From: Candidatus Fermentibacterota bacterium
GTDB taxonomy: Bacteria; Fermentibacterota; Fermentibacteria; Fermentibacterales; Fermentibacteraceae
Length of the DNA: 51,415 nucleotides
Assembly (NCBI GenBank): GCA_012523605.1
Contig: JAAYTY010000044.1
Coordinates: forward strand, 1 to 51,415
Direction of reading: 5' to 3'
The notes beneath the pieces were generated by a model. It was not told the DNA's origin and did no database searches. It saw only the letters and a list, made by a program, of their open reading frames with translations. The translations under genes and the position numbers were made by a program. How positions within the stretch are numbered: position 1 is the stretch's first letter; every line of letters starts with the position of its first letter. Below, piece after piece: positions 6,180-15,058 of the stretch.

Positions 6180-8171
6180 ATGGCGCCGCGGGGGGGATAT
6201 GCCGGCAGCCTTCTGAGAGTGGATCTGACCACCCGCCGCATCGAGAGACAGGACACCTCGGACTACCTTCCGGAATGGTACGGGGGCAGGGCTCTCGGGG
6301 CGCGCATGGCCTGGGACGGGATACGTCCCGGCACGGGCGCGTTCGACCCCGGCAACGTACTGATGATACTCGCCGGCCCCCTCGCGGGCACCGCCGCACC
6401 CTTCTCGGGCCGTACAACCGTATGCGGCATCTCCGCCCAGGGCCACCCCAGGGAATGGTTCACCAGATCGTCGTTCGGCGGACACTGGGGTCCCGAGCTC
6501 AAGCACGCCGGGTTCGACGGCGTCGTTATCACGGGCCGTTCCGAGGATCCGGCCGTACTCCGCATCGATGACGGCCGTTGTACCATCGAGGACGCCCGGC
6601 ATCTCCGGGGACATGGCATATACGCAACTCAGAAGGCGCTGGGCGGAGCTTCCGGCGCCTGGAAGGTGCTGGCGATCGGGCCTGCGGGTGAGCGGCTTTC
6701 GAGGATAGCCATAGCAGCGACCGAGACCGAGAGCGCCTCCGGCCAGGGGGGCTTCGGCGCAGTCATGGGATCGAAGAATCTCAAGGCGGTCGCCGTGCGC
6801 GGGAGCAGGCCGATCCCCGTGGCGAGACCGCAGCGGTTCGCGGAGGTGTGCGAGCTCGTGAGGCGCGAAGCGCACGGCTCGCACGGATGGCCGCACGAGC
6901 CGAGGCTCGACCCCGGGAAGGTCTGCAGGTACGGTCAGAAGTTCCAGGCCTGCACCGAGGGCTGTGCGGTGAGGTGCTTCGACGCACGGTTCTACACGAC
7001 CGTCCCCGCGGTGCTCCAGCGGGGCAGGATTCTCTCCGGACAGATGGACTGCGTGGCGGGGCTGTTCCCGGGGATGCCGGGCGGCTTCTACGACTGGAAG
7101 CTGGGCTTCGAGGCAGGATTCGAGATAGGCCAGATAGCCAACGACGAGGGCCTGAACCACTGGGAGATCCTCATAGGCATGGCGCCGTGGCTCAGATACA
7201 TGCGCGACGACGGCATCCTGCGGGAGGTGGACGGAGTGGAGATCGATCTCGACTCGCCTGCCTTCTGGGCCCACCTCCTGACCGGGATTTCGCGGAGGCA
7301 GGGCGAGGTGAGGTCCGCGCTCGCCGAGGGCATCGTGCGCGCCTGCGACATACTCGGGCTGGGGCACTCGAGGATGAGGCAGCTCTTCCCGGCCTGGGGC
7401 TACGCAGGCCACTGGGACGGTCACGGCGACAGGATCAACTACGTCTTCTTCCCCTACTGGGTGGTCAGCGCGGTGCAGTGGGCGGTGGATACGCGCGATC
7501 CGATCTCCAGCGCCCATGGATACGCTCAGAACATAATGGGGTGGAGCAGGATATGCTCCCCATACCACGGTCTGGAGTGGTCCAGGATCATGGAGGTGTC
7601 AGCAAGAGTGTATGGCACCACCGCATCCGCCGACCCCCTGGGCGGCTACTCGGGGAAGGCCTTTCCGGCGTGGTGGGAGGGCAACCGTTCCGTGATGAAG
7701 GACTCTCTTCCGGTGGGAGATCAGGTATTCCCCCGGATCTACTCCGTGAAGACGCCCGACAACTTCGCGAGAGCCGGCGACATGGAGGGGCCTTCCTTCG
7801 AGAGGAACATGTTCGCCGCGCTCACGGGCATGGACTGGGACGACCGCGAGATGGAAGCCGCGTCCGACAGGGTGATACAGCTCGAGCGTGCGTTCCATGT
7901 CAGGAACCATTCGAGGTGCAGGGCCGACGACGAGTCCCTCGTCCCATACTTCGAGGAGGAGGAATACCTGGTGAATCCCCTGATCGGCGAGAGGCGGAGG
8001 CTCGACGCCGGTTCGTTCGGTTCCGTCATGGACGAGTACTACGCACTCAGGGGCTGGGACAGAGCCACCGGGCGCCCCACCAGGGAGACACTCGAGAAGT
8101 CCGGCCTTGGAACCGAGGCGGATGAGCTGGGAGTTCTGGGCCTCCTCCCCGCACACGGGGACGAGGGATGA
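6180..8171 (+). CDS. Aldehyde ferredoxin oxidoreductase family tungstoenzyme, large subunit
   Basis: 663 aa enzyme of the AOR family, which binds tungsten in two pyranopterins and oxidises aldehydes or reduces acids with ferredoxin. Visible features are the N-terminal GGRALGARM loop near residue 35, pterin-binding GQGGFGAVMGSKNLKA near 190-205, and cysteines 258, 262 and 266 (CTEGCAVRC), three ligands of the [4Fe-4S] cluster. Two oddities: the spacing is CxxxCxxxC, where Pyrococcus AOR has CxxCxxxC, and the fourth ligand, expected in the DSLxxC motif, is Gly513 in DSLPVGD. Cluster binding may therefore differ. The start follows GGAGTAAGG. The preceding ferredoxin is its likely partner. The substrate cannot be told from sequence; benzoyl-CoA reductase BamB and other non-AOR activities belong to the same superfamily. 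Confidence 0.88.
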   Translation: MAPRGGYAGSLLRVDLTTRRIERQDTSDYLPEWYGGRALGARMAWDGIRPGTGAFDPGNVLMILAGPLAGTAAPFSGRTTVCGISAQGHPREWFTRSSFGGHWGPELKHAGFDGVVITGRSEDPAVLRIDDGRCTIEDARHLRGHGIYATQKALGGASGAWKVLAIGPAGERLSRIAIAATETESASGQGGFGAVMGSKNLKAVAVRGSRPIPVARPQRFAEVCELVRREAHGSHGWPHEPRLDPGKVCRYGQKFQACTEGCAVRCFDARFYTTVPAVLQRGRILSGQMDCVAGLFPGMPGGFYDWKLGFEAGFEIGQIANDEGLNHWEILIGMAPWLRYMRDDGILREVDGVEIDLDSPAFWAHLLTGISRRQGEVRSALAEGIVRACDILGLGHSRMRQLFPAWGYAGHWDGHGDRINYVFFPYWVVSAVQWAVDTRDPISSAHGYAQNIMGWSRICSPYHGLEWSRIMEVSARVYGTTASADPLGGYSGKAFPAWWEGNRSVMKDSLPVGDQVFPRIYSVKTPDNFARAGDMEGPSFERNMFAALTGMDWDDREMEAASDRVIQLERAFHVRNHSRCRADDESLVPYFEEEEYLVNPLIGERRRLDAGSFGSVMDEYYALRGWDRATGRPTRETLEKSGLGTEADELGVLGLLPAHGDEG

Positions 8172-9211
8172 GTGCCGCAGTGGAGTTATTCGCGCCGGGG
8201 CGCCTCTGTCTCTTCGGCGAGCATTCGGACTGGGCGGGCGGGCACAGGCGCTCGGACCCTTCCCTGACACCGGGTGAGTGCCTCGTGGTGGGGACCGACC
8301 AGGGGCTTTACGCGAGGGCTTCGGATGCACACGGGATCTTCGCCCTGTCGCAGATCGGTCCCGACGGTCGGAGGCGGCCTCCAGTCGAGTATCCGGCGGA
8401 TCCAGGGGCTCTGCGCAGGATCGCCCGGTCGGCCGGCTTCGACTCCTACGCGGCCGGTGTGGCCGCCCTGGTTCTGGAGCGGTTCCCCGGCCTGGGTCTC
8501 GGGCTCGAGATACACCGCCGGACCCTCCCTCTCGCGAAGGGGCTGTCCTCTTCGGCCGCGGTCTGCGTCCTGACCGCGAGAGCTTTCGACAGGATGCATT
8601 CGCTCGGCCTGTCCATACGCGAGGAGATGGAGCTGGCCTACCTCGGCGAGCTGCTCACGGGCTCCTCCTGCGGCAGAATGGACCAGGCGTGCGCATACGG
8701 CAGCGTGCCCGTCATCCTGAACTTCGACGGAGACAGCATGAGCATCAGGGAGATCAGGCCGTCCGGGCGCATCCATCTGCTCATCGTGGATCTCCATGCG
8801 GGAAAGGACACCAGGAGGATCCTGGCGGATCTCAACGCGGCCTTCCTTGCGGGGCGCGAAGGTATCCGGAGAGCGCTCGGCCCCCTGAACCTCTCGATGC
8901 TCCACAGAGCCGAGTCCGCTCTCGAGCAGGGCGATGCGGAAGGCCTGGGAGCGCTGATGACCGAAGCCCAGTCTGTCTTCGACTCCCTCGTCGCACCGGA
9001 ATGCCCGTCGGAGCTCGCGGCGCCGAAGCTCCACGCAGTGCTCTCGCACCGCGCGTCGCGCACACTGGCCTTCGGGGGAAAGGGCGTTGGATCCCAGGGC
9101 GACGGATCGGCCCAGCTCGTCTGCCGATCCGCGGAGGCCAGGCTCGAGCTGGCCGCCGTCCTGGAACGGGAAATGGGCGTCTCCTGCCTGGAACTCACCG
9201 TGGACCCGTAA
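8168..9211 (+). CDS. GHMP-family sugar kinase (galactokinase/arabinokinase-like)
   Basis: 347 aa small-molecule kinase. Motif 1 is PGRLCLFGEHSDWAGG at residues 10-25, matching the galactokinase signature GEHTDYNGG; motif 2 is GLSSSAA at about 125-131, which binds ATP phosphates; motif 3 is a glycine-rich GGKGVGSQGDGSAQ near residue 303. An Asp that could act as base lies in GRMDQACAYG. The substrate is unknown: homologues phosphorylate galactose, L-arabinose, glucuronate or heptose derivatives. The ATG overlaps the AOR stop by four bases (ATGA), so the two are made together, which could mean that an aldehyde or sugar acid links them. No terminator is obvious in 9212-9309, between this gene and the convergent acetyltransferase. 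Confidence 0.85.
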   Translation: MSAAVELFAPGRLCLFGEHSDWAGGHRRSDPSLTPGECLVVGTDQGLYARASDAHGIFALSQIGPDGRRRPPVEYPADPGALRRIARSAGFDSYAAGVAALVLERFPGLGLGLEIHRRTLPLAKGLSSSAAVCVLTARAFDRMHSLGLSIREEMELAYLGELLTGSSCGRMDQACAYGSVPVILNFDGDSMSIREIRPSGRIHLLIVDLHAGKDTRRILADLNAAFLAGREGIRRALGPLNLSMLHRAESALEQGDAEGLGALMTEAQSVFDSLVAPECPSELAAPKLHAVLSHRASRTLAFGGKGVGSQGDGSAQLVCRSAEARLELAAVLEREMGVSCLELTVDP

Positions 9212-9309
9212 CGCCGCGAACTCGATGCGTCGCCGGCGCCGCTTGCGCGGAATGCGTGCGCGAAACGGGACCGGTCAACGCTTCGCAGGCGGACCCGCCG
9301 GAACAGGGG

Positions 9310-10206
9310 TCAGCGGCCGGGTATGGGGCTCCCGTGCGATGCGCCGGGCGCCTCGAGCTGGAAGAACCGGGCCCATTCCACCATCTGATAGCCGGCGTTC
9401 TCCAGGAGTCTCAGCGAGGGCCCCTCGCCGGACGGTATCGTCTGACGGGTCCGCACCACACCCCTTTCCCTCAGGAGGTGGAGACCCTTGAGGAGAAGCG
9501 CCCTGCCGATCCCCCTCCCCCTCACGTGGGGCATGATGCCGAGGAAGTAGAAGGCTCCCTCGCGCGGATCCAGCTTGTCCACGCGGGCGAGCAGCACGCC
9601 TGCCGGCTGGCCGCCCATTCGCGCCAGCCTGAAGAGCTCAGGATCGAACTTCGCGCTCCTGCGCCAGGCGGGGATGTACCCCGCGAAGTCCACTTCGCCC
9701 CATCCGGTGCCCCTGGCGCAGGCCGAGGCTACGGATACGAACAGGTCGTCCCCCGCCTCGTCTATGCTCTCGGAAAACAGCTCTGGGGGATCCGGCAGGT
9801 CCTCGAGGGTGCGCGTGAGGATGGTGCTGTCCCGGCAGTACCTGAAGCCGAGGTTCCGATAGATCTCCTGGAGAGCTATCCTCTCCTCCTTCGTCTGGTC
9901 CGAATAGACGGCGGCCACTACGAGGCTGCTCTTCGAGGAGGCATTGCGGGTTGCCTCGGCCACCAGGAACGCGTCGAGCTCCGGACTGGACGTCCGGCCA
10001 TGGGCGGGATGCGGCACCCCTATCAGGATCTCTCCATCGGACCTGGGGTGCCCGGCGTATATGAAGCCTGCCGGGCTGCCGTCGGAATCGAAGGCGCCGA
10101 GATAGGCCCCATCGAAGAACTCGTCCAGGGCGAATCCCAGAAGCTGGCCGGACAGGAACGAGACGAGGTCGCGCCTCTCGAGGAACCTGGATGTGAATGT
10201 GGTCAT
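9310..10206 (-). CDS. GNAT-family N-acetyltransferase, probably a tandem domain
   Basis: 298 aa. The C-terminal half has a clear acetyl-CoA-binding motif A, LGIMPHVRGRGIGRALL, followed by LLENAGYQMVEWARFF typical of the last GNAT strands. The N-terminal half ends with IYRNLGFRYCRDSTILTR, which looks like the end of a second, degenerate GNAT fold, so the protein is probably a duplicated GNAT. The start has GGGAGG six bases upstream. It is the last gene of the long minus-strand run and converges on the GHMP kinase gene. The acceptor (amino acid, sugar amine or protein) cannot be predicted. Confidence 0.8.
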   Translation of the reverse strand: MTTFTSRFLERRDLVSFLSGQLLGFALDEFFDGAYLGAFDSDGSPAGFIYAGHPRSDGEILIGVPHPAHGRTSSPELDAFLVAEATRNASSKSSLVVAAVYSDQTKEERIALQEIYRNLGFRYCRDSTILTRTLEDLPDPPELFSESIDEAGDDLFVSVASACARGTGWGEVDFAGYIPAWRRSAKFDPELFRLARMGGQPAGVLLARVDKLDPREGAFYFLGIMPHVRGRGIGRALLLKGLHLLRERGVVRTRQTIPSGEGPSLRLLENAGYQMVEWARFFQLEAPGASHGSPIPGR

Positions 10207-10228
10207 CTCGAACCTCCCGAGGATTCGG

Positions 10229-11551
10229 TCACCTAATGTATCCGAGCCCCCTCAGAGCCCTGTCAACAGTCTCCCTGAAGGTGACCTGGGCGGGTCTGCC
10301 GAGTGCGGGCGTGGCCCAGTAGGCAGTGACCGCGGACAGATCCTCCTCGTCCGCGGGGAAGGGCGAAATCTCGCCCGGATCCGCCTCCAGATCGTAAACG
10401 ACGGCCGTGCTGTCGCCGGGAATCCAGATCACCTTCCGCCCCTCCCCCGTGACCGAGGCCATGTCATCGGCCCTCCAGAGCATGCCGCTCGCCGGAATCC
10501 AGCCTCCGCCCGCCGCGCTGCGCAGATCTCCGCCGGGGAGCCCGCCGGAGGTCTCGAGTCCGCAGACCGACGCGAGCGTGGGGAATATGTCCATCTGGGA
10601 GCAGGGAGCGTCGCACTCCACTCCCTTGTCGAATCCGGGCCCGGAAATGACGAGAGGGACGTGGACGCTGGTCTGGAAGAGATTGTTGCCGTGCTCTATG
10701 AAGCCGTGCTCCATGAACTCCTCGCCGTGGTCGGCGACTACGACCACAACCGTGTTCGACGACAGCCCCCTGCTCCTGAGCCCTTCGAGAAGCACTCCCA
10801 CGGCCGCATCCGTGAAGGCGATCTCGCCGTCGTAGAGGCCGATCAGGTTCTCCAGACCCTCGGGCGGGATCACCTCTTCTCCGGCGTTGACGGCCACCAG
10901 CCGCTGAACGCCGCCCCATCCGGAGTCGTACTCGCCTTCGTAGGAGGAATCGGTGAACATGGAGTCCCAGGGGGGCGGCGGCTCGTACTTCATGTGCGCA
11001 TCGTAGAAGTGTACCAGAGCGAAGAACGGAACTCCTGGCGATGTGTCGAGCCACGCGAGAAACGCCTCCGTCGTCTCGGCGGCCCTTCGATCGCTCCCTG
11101 CTCCGGCGAATCCCCGGCAGTCGAAATGATCGAACCCCCGGTGGAAGCCGAAGTCCTCAGAGAGAAAGACCACGTTCACGAAGGCCGCCGTCGCGTACCC
11201 GGCGGAATGGAAGGCCGCCGGCATATACTCTATTGCCGGATCCACCCCGTAGAAGGCCCCTCCCCTGAAGCCGGCTCCGTGCTCGCGGGGCGATAGCCCG
11301 GTGAGAATCGAGGCTGCCGCCGGAAGGGTCCACGAACTCTGGGACTGGCATCGGAGAAAAAGGGTTCCCGCACCGGCCAGGCTGTCTATGAACGGCGTGG
11401 TGGCGCGCCGGTATCCGTAGCACGAGAGATGGTCGGCACGCACGGTGTCCAGGATTATCAGCACCACGTTCGGTCCATCGGGGCCGCGCCGGCAGGAGAC
11501 CGCGGACAGAACCGCCGCCAGGCAGGCTGCACATGCGAGGATCCGATTCAT
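10229..11551 (-). CDS. Sulfatase/alkaline phosphatase-superfamily lipoprotein with Thr in place of formylglycine
   Basis: 440 aa. The N-terminus is a signal peptide that may be lipidated at Cys20 (LSAVSC). The metal-binding motif ILDTVRADHLSCYGY is at residues 33-47, and VVVVADHGEEFMEHG carries the second metal site. Where sulfatases have CxPxR the protein has SSWTLPAAAS: Thr75 would be the nucleophile and the Arg is absent. That pattern is known from phosphotransferases of this fold such as EptA and LtaS, and from many proteins merely annotated as sulfatases. A phosphodiester or phosphoethanolamine/phosphoglycerol transfer role in the envelope is therefore more likely than sulfate hydrolysis. 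The start at 11551 is one base beyond the polA stop. Confidence 0.82.
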   Translation of the reverse strand: MNRILACAACLAAVLSAVSCRRGPDGPNVVLIILDTVRADHLSCYGYRRATTPFIDSLAGAGTLFLRCQSQSSWTLPAAASILTGLSPREHGAGFRGGAFYGVDPAIEYMPAAFHSAGYATAAFVNVVFLSEDFGFHRGFDHFDCRGFAGAGSDRRAAETTEAFLAWLDTSPGVPFFALVHFYDAHMKYEPPPPWDSMFTDSSYEGEYDSGWGGVQRLVAVNAGEEVIPPEGLENLIGLYDGEIAFTDAAVGVLLEGLRSRGLSSNTVVVVVADHGEEFMEHGFIEHGNNLFQTSVHVPLVISGPGFDKGVECDAPCSQMDIFPTLASVCGLETSGGLPGGDLRSAAGGGWIPASGMLWRADDMASVTGEGRKVIWIPGDSTAVVYDLEADPGEISPFPADEEDLSAVTAYWATPALGRPAQVTFRETVDRALRGLGYIR

Positions 11552-11552
11552 G

Positions 11553-14135
11553 TCAGTGACCCGCCTCCAGCCAGTTGGATCCACTGCCGCACTCCACTGC
11601 AAGAGGCACCTCGAGGCAGGCGGCAGACTCCATCTCGTTCCTCAGCATCTCCGTGAGCTCCCCTGCGGCTTCCCGGGGACAGGCCGCGACCAGCTCGTCG
11701 TGGACCTGCAGGACGAGACCTGCTTCCGGCATTTCCCGGGCGATCCGCGCATGCGCCTTGATCATGGCGAGCTTCATCATGTCCGCGGCGGATCCCTGGA
11801 TGGTGGTGTTCATGACCATCCGCTCCAGGCCCTTCCTGACGCTCCCCTTCGACGAGGCGAGATCGGGGAAGAACCTCCTGCGGCCCAGGAGAGTCCTGGT
11901 CTCGCCGGCCGCCTCGGCTTCGGAAAAGCATCTCCTGTAGAACTCCTCGACCTCCGGATAGGTTTCGAAGTACCGGTTGATGATCCCGGCGGCCTCGTCC
12001 CTCGAGATGCCCAGCCTCTGGGCCAGCCCGTGCGGCGTGATCCCGTACACGATCGAGAAGTTCACCTCCTTGGCCTTCCGCCTGTGCTCGAAGGATGCGT
12101 CGCCGAAGACGGCCATGGAGGTCTCGGAGTGTATGTCCCTGCCGGAGCGGTAGGCGCTCCTGAGCCTCCCCTCGCCGGCCATGTGGGCCAGTATGCGGAG
12201 CTCTATCTGAGAGTAGTCGAGGCTGACGAGCACTTCGTCCGCCCCGCCTGCCCTGAAGCACTTCCTGACCCGCCTGCCGCGCTCGGTCCTTATCGGGATG
12301 TTCTGGAGGTTGGGGTTGCTGGAGCTGAGCCTTCCTGTCGCGGTGACGGCCTGGTTGAACCTCGTGTGGATCAGGCCCGTAACCGCCGAGACGAATCCGG
12401 GAAGCCTCTCCACGTAGGTCGAGAGGAGCTTCGCGAGCTCCCTGTGCTCGATCACCGCCTCGACGAAGGGGTGGCGTCCCCTCAGGCTCTGGAGCACTGT
12501 GATGCTCGACGAATCGGCTCCCCCTCCGGTCTTTCTGAGCCTGGGCAGCTTCAGCGTTTCGAAGAGCACAGCGGAGACCTTCGACGGGCTGTTGAGGTTG
12601 ACTCTGGTCCCCACGAGGTCGCCCGCCCGCTGTTCGATCTCCGAGAGCGCTTCGGAGAACTCCCGCCTCAGAGCACCGAGGGCTTCCATGTCGAGGGCCA
12701 CTCCCCTCCTCTCCATGGCGACGAGTATCCGTGCCAGGGGGAGCTCTACGTCCCTGTAGAGAGCAAGGAGCCGGGCGTCACGTTCCAGGGCCTTCGTCGA
12801 ATCTAGGCAGCCCGCGAGGGCGGCCAGGGCCCTCTCCCCCGGATCCTGCGGAACTGCGCGGACAGCGGGCGTCCCGCGCGATGCGGCATGGGCCCCGTCA
12901 GCTTCCTCTGGCGCCGGCTCCGCCGGACCCGGGGACAGGACGTAATCGAGAAGGGACAGGTCGTGCTCCTGCCTCACCCAGTCTATCCCGCAGCTCGCCA
13001 GGCCGTGGAGGACGGGCTTCAGATCTGTGGAGGCCAGCCCCGCCCTGCCCGCGAGTCCTCGGAGCAAAGCCGAGTCGCTCTGCACCGAGATGTCGAGGAT
13101 CCTGGAGCGGCCGGGCGCCCAGGCCGCCGCGAATCCGCCGGGGGCCATGTTGATGTCGGAAGGCGGTCTCACGAGCTCTACGGCCACCATGCCTGACACT
13201 TCCTCGAGATCGTCCGGCAGCCCCGCTCCGGCGGAGGCTCCGTCCGGAGAAGGCGGCGGGGGCGCGGCGGATCTGACGGACGTCAGCCGCTCCACGGCCT
13301 TCTTCAGCCCGAGCTTCTCGAGCATGGGGATCGCCGCAGGATCCGGCCTCGAGGGTCTGAGGGACTCGATGTCCAGCCCGGGCAGGGCATCCCTCCTGAG
13401 CTCCACGAGCCTCCGGCTGAGCATCACCGCATCCCGGCCCTCGACGAGACGTCTCCTCAGCGAAGGCGGGGAGATTGATTCGATCGAGGCATACACCGCC
13501 TCCAGACTGCCGTACTCCGCAAGGAGCTTCGCGGCGGTCTTGGGGCCTATGCCCCTGGCTCCGGGTACGTTGTCGCTGGAATCGCCCGCGAGGGCGAGCA
13601 GGTCGGCGACCTGGCCTGCCTCGACCTCGATGACGGCGGGAACCTCCGCGGGCCCTACCCTGTTCGCCGCCCTTCCGGGCTTCCCGGGCTGGAAGACTGT
13701 GACTCCGTCTTCAACGAGCTGGAGCAGATCCTTGTCGGAGGAGAGTATGAGCACTTCGATCCCCCTGATGCGGGCGGCGGCCGCCGCCGATGCGATGAGG
13801 TCGTCGGCCTCGAATCCCTCTCTCCTCAGTACGGGGATGCCCATCGCCTCGAGCAGGACCGGGGCGGCTCTCGCCTGAGGCGCCAGATCGTCGGGCATGG
13901 GCGGCCTGTTGGCCTTGTACTCTTCGTAGATCGCGTTCCTGAAGCCTGGCCCCGGGTGGTCGAATGCGGCGGCGGCGAACTCCGGGGAATGCCTGGCCAC
14001 CAGGCTCTGGATCTCGTTCAGCATGTGGGCGAGCCCGCTGGTGACTGTGCCGTCGGGAGCCCTGAGGGGATTCGATATCATCGCGAAGTGTCCCCTGTAC
14101 AGGACGCCCATCGAGTCCACCAGAAGGAGCTTCAC
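11553..14135 (-). CDS. polA: DNA polymerase I
   Basis: 860 aa repair and Okazaki-fragment polymerase. Residues 1 to about 290 form the 5'-3' nuclease (LLVDSMGVLYRG, EGFEADDLIAS, LILSSDKDLLQL, GDSSDNVPGARGIGPKTA). The polymerase domain holds motif A (SLDYSQIELRILAHM), motif B (RRKAKEVNFSIVYGI, with the Taq-like Phe) and motif C (LQVHDELV). The middle domain lacks the DEDD proofreading residues: the first motif, DxE in E. coli, reads FAAAWAP, so 3'-5' exonuclease activity should be absent, as in Taq. The start is GTG, fixed by CGGAGG four bases before it and a GTGA overlap with the GT9 gene. A low-complexity linker, rich in Pro, Ala and Ser, joins the nuclease and middle domains. Confidence 0.96.
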   Translation of the reverse strand: MKLLLVDSMGVLYRGHFAMISNPLRAPDGTVTSGLAHMLNEIQSLVARHSPEFAAAAFDHPGPGFRNAIYEEYKANRPPMPDDLAPQARAAPVLLEAMGIPVLRREGFEADDLIASAAAAARIRGIEVLILSSDKDLLQLVEDGVTVFQPGKPGRAANRVGPAEVPAVIEVEAGQVADLLALAGDSSDNVPGARGIGPKTAAKLLAEYGSLEAVYASIESISPPSLRRRLVEGRDAVMLSRRLVELRRDALPGLDIESLRPSRPDPAAIPMLEKLGLKKAVERLTSVRSAAPPPPSPDGASAGAGLPDDLEEVSGMVAVELVRPPSDINMAPGGFAAAWAPGRSRILDISVQSDSALLRGLAGRAGLASTDLKPVLHGLASCGIDWVRQEHDLSLLDYVLSPGPAEPAPEEADGAHAASRGTPAVRAVPQDPGERALAALAGCLDSTKALERDARLLALYRDVELPLARILVAMERRGVALDMEALGALRREFSEALSEIEQRAGDLVGTRVNLNSPSKVSAVLFETLKLPRLRKTGGGADSSSITVLQSLRGRHPFVEAVIEHRELAKLLSTYVERLPGFVSAVTGLIHTRFNQAVTATGRLSSSNPNLQNIPIRTERGRRVRKCFRAGGADEVLVSLDYSQIELRILAHMAGEGRLRSAYRSGRDIHSETSMAVFGDASFEHRRKAKEVNFSIVYGITPHGLAQRLGISRDEAAGIINRYFETYPEVEEFYRRCFSEAEAAGETRTLLGRRRFFPDLASSKGSVRKGLERMVMNTTIQGSAADMMKLAMIKAHARIAREMPEAGLVLQVHDELVAACPREAAGELTEMLRNEMESAACLEVPLAVECGSGSNWLEAGH

Positions 14136-15058
14136 GAAACCTCCGAAGCCCTTCCGAGAAGAGCTCTGCATGCCTCCAGGACCGTCTCCGGCTTCACGGA
14201 AGCGAGGCAGGGGGCCGGAACGGATGAGCATGCACGTCTGAAGCAGGGAGAGCACTCCATCTCCGGGGCGACCGAAGCCGTGAGACGGCCTCGCGGGGCA
14301 GTCCACTCCGGGGAGGTCGAGCCGAAGACCGCGACCGAAGGCACTCCCAGCGCCGCGGCGAGATGGATACCCCCGGAATCGTTCCCGAGGGCCTCGACCG
14401 CCGAGAGAAGCTCGGAACAGAGCGCGGGGAGGTCGAGATCGGTTTTCACGACGGAACCGGGGACATCCGCGGCCAGGCTGGAAAGCAGGCCGGCCTCGGA
14501 GGGCCGGCCGTAGAACACCGCAGGGATCCCCAGCTCGTTCGACAGCACGCTCGAAACCTCGGCGAAGCCGCCCCAGCGCTTCGCCGGACCGAAGGCGGCC
14601 CCTGCGAAGACCGCGATGTGCGGAGAGCCCGACGGCTCTGCCGAAGGTGCGGGAACGGACGATGGTTCTTCATCCGCGAGCCTGCAGAGCCTGGCGTAGT
14701 CGAGCGAGTGATGGTGCCCCCTTCCCTTCAGCGGGCGGAGCGTCCTTGTGAGAAGAGGCCTTCGCATCTGCGTTGAATGACCCATGCGCACAGGTATCCC
14801 GGCGGTGAAGCCCTCCAGGGCCGATCTGAAGGAGTCCGTCAGAAGCAGCAGGGAGTCGTACTCGCCCCGCCCAGGCCTGTCCGGGGCTGCGATCAGCGGA
14901 ACCCCGGGAAAGAACACCGGCAGGAGGCCCGCGACGCGCCGGTGCGCCCAGAATGTGGTCCTCGGATGCCTCGACGCGAGCCCTGACAGGCTCTCCAGGC
15001 TCATGACGAGGTCGCCCAGCCAGTTCGGGACCCGTACCAGCAGGCGGTTCATCACCAT
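14132..15058 (-). CDS. Glycosyltransferase family 9 (heptosyltransferase-like)
   Basis: 308 aa cytoplasmic transferase of the ADP-heptose:LPS heptosyltransferase family. The N-terminus RVPNWLGDLVMSLES matches the WaaF-type acceptor loop, and the C-terminal domain has the nucleotide-sugar signature NDSGGIHLAAALGVPSVAVFGST. It points to a lipopolysaccharide or similar lipid-linked glycan in the outer membrane. The ATG at 15058 overlaps the preceding stop; ATG at 15052 is a possible alternative. Several cysteines cluster near the C-terminus (CSPCFRRAC), as in many GT9 proteins. The gene overlaps polA by four bases, so repair polymerase and envelope genes share a message. Confidence 0.86.
   Translation of the reverse strand: MVMNRLLVRVPNWLGDLVMSLESLSGLASRHPRTTFWAHRRVAGLLPVFFPGVPLIAAPDRPGRGEYDSLLLLTDSFRSALEGFTAGIPVRMGHSTQMRRPLLTRTLRPLKGRGHHHSLDYARLCRLADEEPSSVPAPSAEPSGSPHIAVFAGAAFGPAKRWGGFAEVSSVLSNELGIPAVFYGRPSEAGLLSSLAADVPGSVVKTDLDLPALCSELLSAVEALGNDSGGIHLAAALGVPSVAVFGSTSPEWTAPRGRLTASVAPEMECSPCFRRACSSVPAPCLASVKPETVLEACRALLGRASEVS

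Noticed and set aside
5463..7568. Very long open frame continuing from the HydB-like gene across the divergent operon (1043 codons)
   Set aside because: The added part is antisense to the well-supported ferredoxin and AOR genes and lacks protein-like motifs.
9212..9309. Terminator between the convergent GHMP kinase and GNAT genes
   Set aside because: Only short 4-bp GGCG/CGCC stems and no T run were found.
10225..10266. Promoter for the GNAT gene (TTGACA at 10266-10261, minus strand)
   Set aside because: The -35 box is perfect but no acceptable -10 box lies at 16-18 bases; TACATT is 20 bases away.
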